From a virus, in the IMG/VR virus record IMGVR_UViG_3300043295_000006, positions 1 through 26,101 of that record: DNA of 26,101 bases. One strand, written 5' to 3'. A model generated the notes under the pieces. It was not told where the DNA came from, made no database searches, and saw only the letters and a program-made list of their open reading frames with translations. Below are positions 1 through 5,108 of the stretch, in pieces; positions within the stretch are counted from its first letter, which is position 1, and each line of letters starts with the position of its first letter. Position numbers and translations under genes: made by a program.

Positions 1-117
1 TGCAGCATGAAGCGTTTTATGCTTGCGAACAAACAGCATCGCTTCGGTGCATGGATGCATTTGTGCAAGCTCGTCCATCGACATCGTTACAAGTGGGTTC
101 GTTTTCATGTCGGCCAT
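1..117 (-). CDS. Second copy of Imm-5-like gene, 5' end only (cut by window edge)
   Basis: The minus-strand reading frame starting at 117 encodes the same first 39 residues (MADMKTNPLV...) as the complete gene at 137-691 and then runs off the window. Its DNA is identical to 575-691 and lies within a 127-bp direct repeat. It begins 20 nt after the stop codon of the complete copy, so the arrangement reads as a tandem gene duplication. The alternative is an assembly artefact: 127 is a common maximum k-mer size, and contigs often start on such an overlap. The rest of this copy cannot be seen, so whether it is intact is unknown. Confidence 0.5.
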   Translation of the reverse strand, partial: MADMKTNPLVTMSMDELAQMHPCTEAMLFVRKHKTLHAA

Positions 118-127
118 TCAATCAGAG
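1..127. repeat. 127-bp direct repeat, copy 1
   Basis: Bases 1-127 are identical to 575-701, an offset of 574 bp. The repeat covers about 10 nt upstream and the first 39 codons of the Imm-5-like gene. The match ends at 127/701, where the bases differ (t at 128, a at 702). It is either a recent tandem duplication or a k=127 assembly-graph overlap. Confidence 0.9.
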
Positions 128-136
128 TGGCAATAT

Positions 137-691
137 TCATAGAGATTTCCTGAAGGGGTTCCGCACCAGCCTCCGCAATTGGTTCGCCTGCCATTTGCGC
201 TCACTGTTTCTCGCGGCGGCGTTGGCGGCGTAGGCGGCGGCGTTGGCGGCGGCGTCGGCGGCGTCGACGTTGGCGGCGGCGTAGGCGGCGTTGGCGGCGG
301 CGTAGGCGGCGTTGACGGCGGCGGCGTTGACGGCGTAGGCGGCGTAGGCGTTGGCGTCGGCGGCGTTTCGGCTAGCCTCCGAGGGGTCGTTCAACCACTT
401 CAGCGCCGCCTCAATCGCCCTTCGCGGTCTCTTGTCATCCGGGCACTTCGACTCGAAGATTGGAAGCACTCGCTCCGCACACTGACAGGCGAACCTGACG
501 GCAATCGGTTTCTCCAAAAGACTTTTCCGCCGCAAGAACCATATCATCCAGTCGGCGCGTTCGCACTTCTGCCATGCAGCATGAAGCGTTTTATGCTTGC
601 GAACAAACAGCATCGCTTCGGTGCATGGATGCATTTGTGCAAGCTCGTCCATCGACATCGTTACAAGTGGGTTCGTTTTCATGTCGGCCAT
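137..691 (-). CDS. Putative immunity protein (Imm-5-like) with Ala-rich tail
   Basis: A 184-residue protein. The N-terminal half carries CERADWMIWFLRR (about residues 43-55), a motif I associate with proteins annotated as putative immunity protein (Imm-5-like). The C-terminal part (about 105-163) is a low-complexity run of Ala broken by Asn, Tyr and Asp, followed by a basic end. At the DNA level this run is a degenerate GGC/GTT/GTA triplet array at about 210-370 on the plus strand. Relatives I recall also have Ala-rich tails. The start at 691 lies 4 nt after the stop of the small upstream ORF, with no clear Shine-Dalgarno. No function is proven; similar proteins occur in phage and bacterial accessory regions. 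The start region is duplicated at 1-127. Confidence 0.7.
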   Translation of the reverse strand: MADMKTNPLVTMSMDELAQMHPCTEAMLFVRKHKTLHAAWQKCERADWMIWFLRRKSLLEKPIAVRFACQCAERVLPIFESKCPDDKRPRRAIEAALKWLNDPSEASRNAADANAYAAYAVNAAAVNAAYAAANAAYAAANVDAADAAANAAAYAANAAARNSERKWQANQLRRLVRNPFRKSL

Positions 692-701
692 TCAATCAGA
701 G
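575..701. repeat. 127-bp direct repeat, copy 2
   Basis: Identical to 1-127. It contains the start codon (689-691) and first 39 codons of the complete Imm-5-like gene. Confidence 0.9.
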
Positions 702-860
702 ATGTAGTAATCTTGCAAGAACTTTCTTCAACCGTGAATAATCCCGCTGACCTTCCAGGCCAATGACCAACTCAGGCGAAACGATTTCTGGTCCTACGGC
801 CACAGTCGCAGTAGATTCATTGCAAATACTCCAATACCGGACGCTCTTGTGGTTCGCCAT
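696..860 (-). CDS. Small hypothetical protein, 54 aa, overlapping the upstream gene
   Basis: An ATG-initiated frame starts at 860, inside the 3' end of the nuclease-like gene, and ends at 696. The product begins MANHKSVRYW and ends KKVLARLLHL. The second half (about 25-54) has a protein-like mix of charged and hydrophobic residues, including PEIVSPELVIGLEGQ. It fills the gap that would otherwise separate the flanking genes and stops 4 nt before the next start codon, as expected in this compact genome. Against it are the 44-nt overlap with the upstream gene and the lack of a good ribosome binding site. I do not recognise a family. Confidence 0.45.
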   Translation of the reverse strand: MANHKSVRYWSICNESTATVAVGPEIVSPELVIGLEGQRDYSRLKKVLARLLHL

Positions 861-1170
861 CCACCCACGCCACCAGACGCGGCTGTTTCCTGTTCATGGG
901 ATAAGTGCCGATCACGACAATTTCACCGCCGGCGTTCAACCACAATCGGTGACGGGGTTCCGTGCTGATCTTGTTGACCCGCTCACTCACATGGGTTGAA
1001 CTCGTTGCCTGCACTAGGATAAATCGGTGAGGCTTGAAGGCCAGGAAATCCCCGAAATTGAGGAAATCCCTTTTCCATGTTCTGCCGTTGTGAAAATTGT
1101 CGTACTCGACTCTCTCAACGGTGTACCCGCACAACCCCAATAGTTCGCGGGCTTTTTGGCTCGGAGTCAT
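817..1170 (-). CDS. Putative PD-(D/E)XK nuclease-like protein
   Basis: A 117-residue protein. The block FGDFLAFKPHRFILVQATSS (39-58), followed by HVSERVNKI and a later AGGEIVVIGT strand, resembles the small phage endonuclease/resolvase-like group with a degenerate PD-(D/E)XK core. Asp41 would be the metal ligand, and Gln54 takes the place of the usual E/D-X-K. This is judged by pattern only. The ATG at 1168-1170 uses the last base of the 8-bp direct repeat TGCTTTCT next to the methyltransferase element. Without that element, the start would overlap the stop of the upstream zinc-ribbon gene as ATGA, so the two were probably translationally coupled. The start is 30 nt after the methyltransferase stop. 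Confidence 0.55.
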   Translation of the reverse strand: MTPSQKARELLGLCGYTVERVEYDNFHNGRTWKRDFLNFGDFLAFKPHRFILVQATSSTHVSERVNKISTEPRHRLWLNAGGEIVVIGTYPMNRKQPRLVAWVDGEPQERPVLEYLQ

Positions 1171-1177
1171 GCTTTCT

Positions 1178-1977
1178 GGTAGTGGCCTGTTTTGGTTTTT
1201 TCACTTGAACGCCAAGACCTCCTGTGCCAAGCGTTTTGCGGCAATCTCCAGCCATCGCTCGTCCACATCGCAACCGACGAATCGTCGGCCCATCAGCTTT
1301 GCGGCCTCTGCCGTACTGCCGCCGCCCATCAGCGGGTCAACCACAAGCTCGTGCGGTTGTGTGTGCCAGCCGATAAACTTCATGGGTAATTCAATCGGCT
1401 TGGGCGTTGGATGATCATCGGCAGTGGGTTTCAGGCCTGAGATTCGCACTACGTTGCCAACGCTTGAACCGCCAAACCAGCGGCAGGCCGCGCCGGGCTT
1501 CTCCCCCACAAGGATCGTCTCGTAGTTGCGGCGATAATGCCACCCCATGCCCAATCCGCCCTTGTCCCACACGATCATCTGCTTGAAACCGAGCAATTCA
1601 TCGAGCCAAAGCGACCATCGGGCAAATTGCGGATCGGGTCCGCCGCCGCCGCCGCAGCAGCAGCAGCAGCAGCAGCCGGGCTTCAAGACTCGCCGTGATT
1701 CTGAGAACACGAACTTGACCAGCCTGCTCGCTTCCTCTTCGCCGTCGTTGGCGATTGGCCTCGCATCTTCAGGCTTGTTCTTGCGGATGCCAAGAGCGGC
1801 TTCCCAGTTGTGTATCAAATCCCCGTTGTTGTTGTTGTTGTGACCGTAAGGCGGATCGGTAAACACAAGGTCTACCGATTCATTCGCCAAGGATGGCAGA
1901 ATATCACGGCAATCAGCGTGCCAGATTTCCGCGTAATCATCTTTGTAGTACGGTTTCATTCAAAGTAGGCCACTACC
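1178..1977. mobile_element. Minimal mobile cassette 1 (inverted repeats, 8-bp TSD, methyltransferase cargo)
   Basis: An 800-bp element. The left end is GGTAGTGGCCT (1178-1188) and the right end is its inverted counterpart AAAGTAGGCCACTACC (1962-1977); the left end diverges after 11 bp. The 8-bp sequence TGCTTTCT directly abuts both ends (1170-1177 and 1978-1985), as a target-site duplication would. Removing the element and one repeat joins the two neighbours: the zinc-ribbon gene then ends ...KPKKKKA-stop, with its TGA overlapping the next ATG as ATGA, the junction style used throughout this genome. The only gene inside is the methyltransferase (1201-1959). No transposase is present, so movement would need a trans-acting enzyme. 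I do not recognise the ends as a known IS family. Confidence 0.88.
1201..1959 (-). CDS. DNA adenine/cytosine-N4 methyltransferase (DPPY type)
   Basis: A 252-residue amino-methyltransferase. The catalytic motif DPPY is at 35-38. HPTPKP is at 183-188. The cofactor-binding motif DPLMGGGST (208-216) is followed by RRFVGCDVDERW. This order (catalytic motif first, SAM motif last) is the beta class. Two homopolymers are notable: Asn41-45, and Cys96-102 followed by Gly103-107, encoded by near-pure triplets. I recall phage relatives with the same N-run and C-run, so they may be family features. It probably methylates DNA to evade restriction or to mark replication. It is the sole cargo of an 800-bp inverted-repeat element: its start is 3 nt inside the right end and its stop is 23 nt from the left end. 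There is no visible Shine-Dalgarno, so translation may depend on the insertion site. Confidence 0.9.
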   Translation of the reverse strand: MKPYYKDDYAEIWHADCRDILPSLANESVDLVFTDPPYGHNNNNNGDLIHNWEAALGIRKNKPEDARPIANDGEEEASRLVKFVFSESRRVLKPGCCCCCCCGGGGGPDPQFARWSLWLDELLGFKQMIVWDKGGLGMGWHYRRNYETILVGEKPGAACRWFGGSSVGNVVRISGLKPTADDHPTPKPIELPMKFIGWHTQPHELVVDPLMGGGSTAEAAKLMGRRFVGCDVDERWLEIAAKRLAQEVLAFK

Positions 1978-2175
1978 TGCTTTCTTCTTCTTCGGTTTCA
2001 CCAGTTTGTAGCCATCGACGATGTGGCCCCGCTCGCACATTATGTCGATGACCTCGTTATTCCCCACCTGTATCGGCACGCTCTTGTACGTGGGCGATTC
2101 AGTCCCGCATTTCCGGCAGAACCTGGTCTCGCCAGTTGGATGCACCGTGATGCCGTTCATGCGGAGGTCAGCCAT
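1960..2175 (-). CDS. Small zinc-ribbon protein
   Basis: A 71-residue protein with CRKC (about 20-23) and a later CERGH (about 48-52), a likely zinc-binding pair, and a Lys-rich C-terminus. It overlaps the end of the upstream HTH gene by 8 nt and has a GGGGGA stretch shortly before the ATG. Its last residues, GSGLL, are encoded by the inverted repeat of cassette 1 (1962-1977). The inferred pre-insertion protein ended ...KPKKKKA and its stop overlapped the ATG of the nuclease-like gene. The protein therefore tolerated insertion with only its extreme C-terminus altered. Function unknown. Confidence 0.7.
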   Translation of the reverse strand: MADLRMNGITVHPTGETRFCRKCGTESPTYKSVPIQVGNNEVIDIMCERGHIVDGYKLVKPKKKKAGSGLL

Positions 2176-2521
2176 AAATCCCCCTCGTCAATCCAGCGGG
2201 CCATTTGTAGGGTTCCACCTGTGATTCCCCAACACGGGCGTTGGCATATCGCCGGGCATGATGATTCTGGTACTGCTGTATCTCCTCGCAATGTCGGCAA
2301 ATCCATGAGCCGCCGCAGATTTTTCGTACACCGGGTTTGCCGCACTCGCACTGTTGTCCCTTCCGGTTCCGGCGTATCACCAACCCCAACGATTCAGCCT
2401 TCTCGAACATGGCGCGGAACGATCCAATCGGGTGCCCCATGCGCTTGCTGATCTCCGACCATGACAGACCTGAGTTGTAGTGCTTCACAAACAGGTTGAA
2501 GTCGATGGGGTCGCGGGTCAT
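2168..2521 (-). CDS. Helix-turn-helix plus zinc-ribbon protein
   Basis: A 117-residue protein. Residues about 8-45 (FNLFVKHYNSGLSWSEISKR, then MGHPIGSFRAMFEKAESLGL) look like a homeodomain-like helix-turn-helix. CECG and WICRHC further on could bind zinc. The start at 2521 was chosen because its ATG overlaps the upstream TGA as ATGA; an alternative ATG lies two codons earlier. A DNA-binding role, perhaps regulatory, is inferred from the fold pattern only. It sits in the chain of small genes downstream of the replication-like gene. Confidence 0.65.
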   Translation of the reverse strand: MTRDPIDFNLFVKHYNSGLSWSEISKRMGHPIGSFRAMFEKAESLGLVIRRNRKGQQCECGKPGVRKICGGSWICRHCEEIQQYQNHHARRYANARVGESQVEPYKWPAGLTRGIYG

Positions 2522-2895
2522 GTGCATGTGTTGGCTATTTCCAGTAATATGTCAGCGTGGCACGGTCTATCCAGCGGGCACCAACATGCCAGATTTTTGC
2601 CGCGCAGTTCGGCCCGCGCTGCCTCGACTGGATGGATACCAATGCGTTTGGTCCATCGACAGTGATCCTCGTACAACCAGCGTGTCCACATCTCGTTCAT
2701 TGGCCCATCGGGAATCTCCTTCGACATCCAGCACCCGTGCGCCGTGTTCCGAAACATTCGCAGGCACAAGTCTAGCCCATACCGCCGAATGTCATAATAG
2801 GGATTTCCCCACTTGCTCGGCCTGGATACGATTACCGTGTTCGATGGCAGTCTCCATCCGGTTGTTCTTTTCAGTTGAACGCGATAGGGCGTCAT
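2518..2895 (-). CDS. DUF4326 domain protein
   Basis: A 125-residue protein matching what I know of DUF4326: RVQLKRTTGWRLPSNTVIV near the N-terminus, RPSKWGNP (25-32), and the C-terminal signature LRGKNLACWCPLDRPCHAD (97-115) with its two Cys and a His. The family is widespread in phages and bacteria and its biochemical role is unknown to me. The start overlaps the upstream stop as ATGA (2892-2895), as does the downstream junction (2518-2521), so translation is probably coupled across three genes. Length and both signatures look intact. Confidence 0.85.
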   Translation of the reverse strand: MTPYRVQLKRTTGWRLPSNTVIVSRPSKWGNPYYDIRRYGLDLCLRMFRNTAHGCWMSKEIPDGPMNEMWTRWLYEDHCRWTKRIGIHPVEAARAELRGKNLACWCPLDRPCHADILLEIANTCT

Positions 2896-3173
2896 ATCCT
2901 CTGCCCTGTGAGTGCTTGGACTCTCCTGACCAACCCCATGAACTCAGCCATCGCTTCAAGTTGGCTGCTGGTCAGCCATTGTTCCCGGACATACGTTCTC
3001 TGCTCGATTCGGCAAAGTTCTCTGTACTCATCTTCCATCTTGGGGTTGATGATTTGCAGGCTTTCGTAGTTCCGTACCCAGTTGGCGAGCACCTTGAACC
3101 GTGCCTCCCGGCTCATTGCCGCGACACGCGCACAGCACTTTTCATCTTCTGGGGTGAGTTTGTAGGAGATCAT
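2892..3173 (-). CDS. Hypothetical phage protein, 93 aa
   Basis: A mostly alpha-helical, charged 93-residue protein (starts MISYKLTPED, ends ALTGQRI). No catalytic or metal motif is visible; two adjacent Cys occur near residue 13. Its ATG overlaps the stop of the replication-like gene as ATGA, and its own stop overlaps the DUF4326 start the same way. Position right after a replication gene suggests an early replication or recombination accessory role, which is inference only. Confidence 0.7.
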   Translation of the reverse strand: MISYKLTPEDEKCCARVAAMSREARFKVLANWVRNYESLQIINPKMEDEYRELCRIEQRTYVREQWLTSSQLEAMAEFMGLVRRVQALTGQRI

Positions 3174-3991
3174 TGTACCCCCGTTTGCAACCGTTTAAGC
3201 CGGTTCTGTTCTTCCAGCAGCTTGCCGTATCTCTCGCCGGCGGGGCAATCCTTTAGCTCCTTGCGTATGGCGTCAAGGCGCTGGTTGATGTCCCATGGAG
3301 AAAGAGGCTTTTCTGCGGGAACAATACCACGAATCGAGGAGACGGGACCGCCCCGTTCCTGCCAGTTGCGCTTCCAGTTCCGCAATGCCGCCTGCCAATC
3401 CTTCATGGGGTTCTTCCCCACACGCCATCCATTCGTGGTGTAGTAGTCCACCATCTTGGCGCACTCGGCAGCCGGTAGTCCAATCGTTGCTCCGTAAACG
3501 GTTGCTTCCTCAGAGGTGGGATGATCTCCGTTTCGCCCCTTAACAATCCCCCCCGAAGTAGTACCAATACCATTACCATCACCATCACCAGTTTGGTTGT
3601 CGTGTCCGACAACCGTTTGGTTTCCTTTTGGTCTATGTCTTATGTGCTTGTATCCGCGAGCCTTAAGCGCAAGGTGGCTTGCCTTGGTGAGTTGCGACCT
3701 GCGCTCTAAGAGTTGCGTGTGCTCTGCTATCAGCCAAGGGATTTCCCATCCGCCAGAGGCCACGGGCCGGAGCAGTGGTTCAAGCTCTTTCCATGCTCCC
3801 GCTGCCGTCTGTCCTTCTAGGCGCATCCATTTGGCGCGAATAGTGTGGTCTTGGGGGATAAATCCTGTTTGCTGGCTATACCAAGAACGGTCGCAGAGCC
3901 GGTGCAACGCACCCACAGCGAGGGTGCTCAAATCCAGTTGTTCGGCAGTGCGATCCTTAGGGAAGTGTCTCCAGTACGGAAAATCGGCCAT
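3170..3991 (-). CDS. Putative phage replication initiation protein
   Basis: A 273-residue protein. The N-terminal part MADFPYWRHFPKDRTAEQ to about 115 resembles the winged-helix start of phage replication organisers (DUF1376/O-protein-like), with HTQLLERRSQLTKASHLALK near 91-110. A Gly/Asn/Asp/Thr-rich linker (about 128-160) follows. The C-terminal segment YGATIGL...YYTTNGWRVGKNPMKDWQ then AALRNWKRNW (about 166-210) is a signature I associate with the C-terminus of phage replication proteins. The frame is open back to 4111, but the start at 3991 begins exactly where family resemblance begins; the extra 40 residues would be translated from the structured leader and look unnatural. A promoter (4133-4160) and a terminator-like hairpin (4001-4086) lie in front, so expression may be controlled by attenuation. 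Confidence 0.75.
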   Translation of the reverse strand: MADFPYWRHFPKDRTAEQLDLSTLAVGALHRLCDRSWYSQQTGFIPQDHTIRAKWMRLEGQTAAGAWKELEPLLRPVASGGWEIPWLIAEHTQLLERRSQLTKASHLALKARGYKHIRHRPKGNQTVVGHDNQTGDGDGNGIGTTSGGIVKGRNGDHPTSEEATVYGATIGLPAAECAKMVDYYTTNGWRVGKNPMKDWQAALRNWKRNWQERGGPVSSIRGIVPAEKPLSPWDINQRLDAIRKELKDCPAGERYGKLLEEQNRLKRLQTGVQ

Positions 3992-4000
3992 AATCCCCAC

Positions 4001-4086
4001 AAAAAGAAAAGCGGTCAACACGAGCGTCGCTGTGCCTGCGACATGGGATCGCAGCCGAGAGAAGCCCGGACAACGCCCGTGTTGAC
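4001..4086 (-). terminator. Terminator-like hairpin in the replication gene leader
   Basis: In minus-strand RNA, GTCAACACGGGCG (4086-4074) pairs with CGCTCGUGUUGAC (4026-4014) over 13 bp with one G-U. It encloses a second hairpin, CTGCGA/TCGCAG (4036-4041 with 4049-4054). Three bases after the stem comes TTTTCTTTTT (4010-4001). The G-U is an A-C mismatch in plus-strand RNA, so the structure favours the transcribed strand. A 9-nt segment upstream (4107-4115) can pair perfectly with 4039-4047 and would disrupt the inner hairpin, which fits an attenuator. Confidence 0.6.
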
Positions 4087-4132
4087 GGCGATAATTTCTG
4101 AGGTTCCCCATGTCGATGTTGCACTAAGTACG

Positions 4133-4160
4133 ATCCTACCAAGTTCTCCTATGCTGTCAA
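4133..4160 (-). promoter_or_regulatory. Sigma70-type promoter
   Basis: On the minus strand, a consensus -35 TTGACA (4160-4155), a 16-bp spacer and -10 TAGGAT (4138-4133; 4 of 6 consensus positions). Transcription would start near 4125, producing a leader of about 135 nt before the replication-like gene. The -35 overlaps the end of the interrupted reading frame that stops at 4157. Confidence 0.6.
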
Positions 4161-4390
4161 CGTAATTCTTTCTTGTGCAGCAATCCGATTATCCTTCGGA
4201 AAGTTGGGTCGTAGATTACGCTCGCTCGCCGGCGCTTGCAACGCCGGGTTATCGCCAGCCACCCATTTGTCGGAGGGCTACAAGAAATGCGCTTCCCCCT
4301 TTCGGGACTAACCCTCGAACGTAAGGCCTCGCATGGCACGTTTGCTGCACAAATTAACTGTACTGAAATAGTGGAGAGGCATCGGCAGCT

Positions 4391-4696
4391 GGTAGTGGCC
4401 TACTTTCATTTTCGGGGCAAGGAATCGAACGTGATGCGGTCTTTCCCAATCCAACGCACACGGAATCGACCGCCCTTGATTTCGACCTCTTCGCCATTTT
4501 GAAACACCGGGCCCTGGTCTGCGCGATTCGGAATAGCTTCATCCTTAGCAATTTCCATCGCCTCCGTAAGCGAGACGCTGCGGCCCTTGAGTTCCTCCAG
4601 CATTTTCTTCTGCGCGGGGTTTAGCTCCCGCATTTCTCCCGTTCTTAGGTCTTGCATTTCTTGTCCTTTCGTTTTGGTTCAAAGTAGGCCACTACC
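4391..4696. mobile_element. Minimal mobile cassette 2 (inverted repeats, 8-bp TSD, small-protein cargo)
   Basis: A 306-bp element with perfect 16-bp terminal inverted repeats: GGTAGTGGCCTACTTT (4391-4406) and AAAGTAGGCCACTACC (4681-4696). The 8-bp direct repeat CGGCAGCT abuts both ends (4383-4390 and 4697-4704). Its right end matches that of cassette 1 over 19 bp (GGTAGTGGCCTACTTTGAA on the minus strand). The only gene inside is the 83-residue protein (4406-4657), whose stop codon begins in the left repeat. The insertion splits a longer frame and separates a GGGGAGGT sequence (4705-4712) from an ATG (4380-4382). No transposase is encoded. Confidence 0.9.
4406..4657 (-). CDS. Conserved small phage protein, 83 aa (cargo of cassette 2)
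   Basis: An 83-residue protein. The C-terminal half (about 51-83: FQNGEEVEIKGGRFRVRWIG, then KDRITFDSLPRK) is a beta-rich pattern seen in many small uncharacterised phage proteins. The N-terminal half is helical and charged. AAAGGA precedes the ATG by about 6 nt, inside the element just after its right repeat, so the gene travels with its own ribosome binding site. The stop codon begins within the left inverted repeat. No function is known to me. Confidence 0.75.
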   Translation of the reverse strand: MQDLRTGEMRELNPAQKKMLEELKGRSVSLTEAMEIAKDEAIPNRADQGPVFQNGEEVEIKGGRFRVRWIGKDRITFDSLPRK

Positions 4697-4979
4697 CGGC
4701 AGCTACCTCCCCGGTTCATCAGCAGGCTTTCATCGTTGCCACGAGCCGGAGCACTGTGCCCCGCTTGAATCAGCCCGTCCCGTGTCTCGCCGCAAGGCTT
4801 CGACCTGATCTGCCGATCACTATGAGGGGCATTCCCCTTGCCCAGCCCCTTGTCCACACTGGCATACTGCACGGGATTCTTGTTGGTGTGTAGATGTGAA
4901 ATGGACTGCCGTGCCGGTGATCCCGGAGGCGCGGCAGCAGATTGAGGCCGACTGACAACCCGACCGACCTCAAACAAAT

Positions 4980-5008
4980 TGGTGAGCGGGACAGGATTTG
5001 ACACCTGC
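4980..5008 (-). other. tRNA 3'-end-like fragment
   Basis: On the minus strand this segment reads GCAGG, TGTCAAAT, CCTGT, then CCCGCTC and ACCA: a T-stem and loop, an acceptor strand, a discriminator base and CCA. The loop has one extra base compared with TTCAAAT. No matching 5' half (GAGCGGG) occurs upstream, so this is not a tRNA gene. It may be a captured tRNA end or an attachment-site core. It lies just after the point where the surrounding ORF stops resembling its family. Confidence 0.4.
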
Positions 5009-5108
5009 ATTTGACCGGCCCGAGAGATGTGGCCGTCGTCATGCTCCGGCGACCATCCCTCAACTTCAATCTGGCGTTTACGTTCTGCGGCGATCAGTTC
5101 GTTTCCAG

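Noticed and set aside
179-766. Plus-strand 195-codon Gly/Val-rich frame
   Set aside because: It is the antisense of the Ala-codon array of the Imm-5-like gene; the composition is a by-product of the triplet repeat.
2496-3443. Plus-strand 315-codon frame
   Set aside because: Lies opposite three well-supported, coupled minus-strand genes (DUF4326 and neighbours) and has no recognisable motif.
3991-4111. 40-residue N-terminal extension of the replication-like protein
   Set aside because: The frame is open, but it lies in the structured leader, has no ribosome binding site and does not resemble the family.
4980-5060. Complete tRNA gene on the minus strand
   Set aside because: Only the 3' part resembles a tRNA; no acceptor 5' strand, D-arm or anticodon arm can be drawn.
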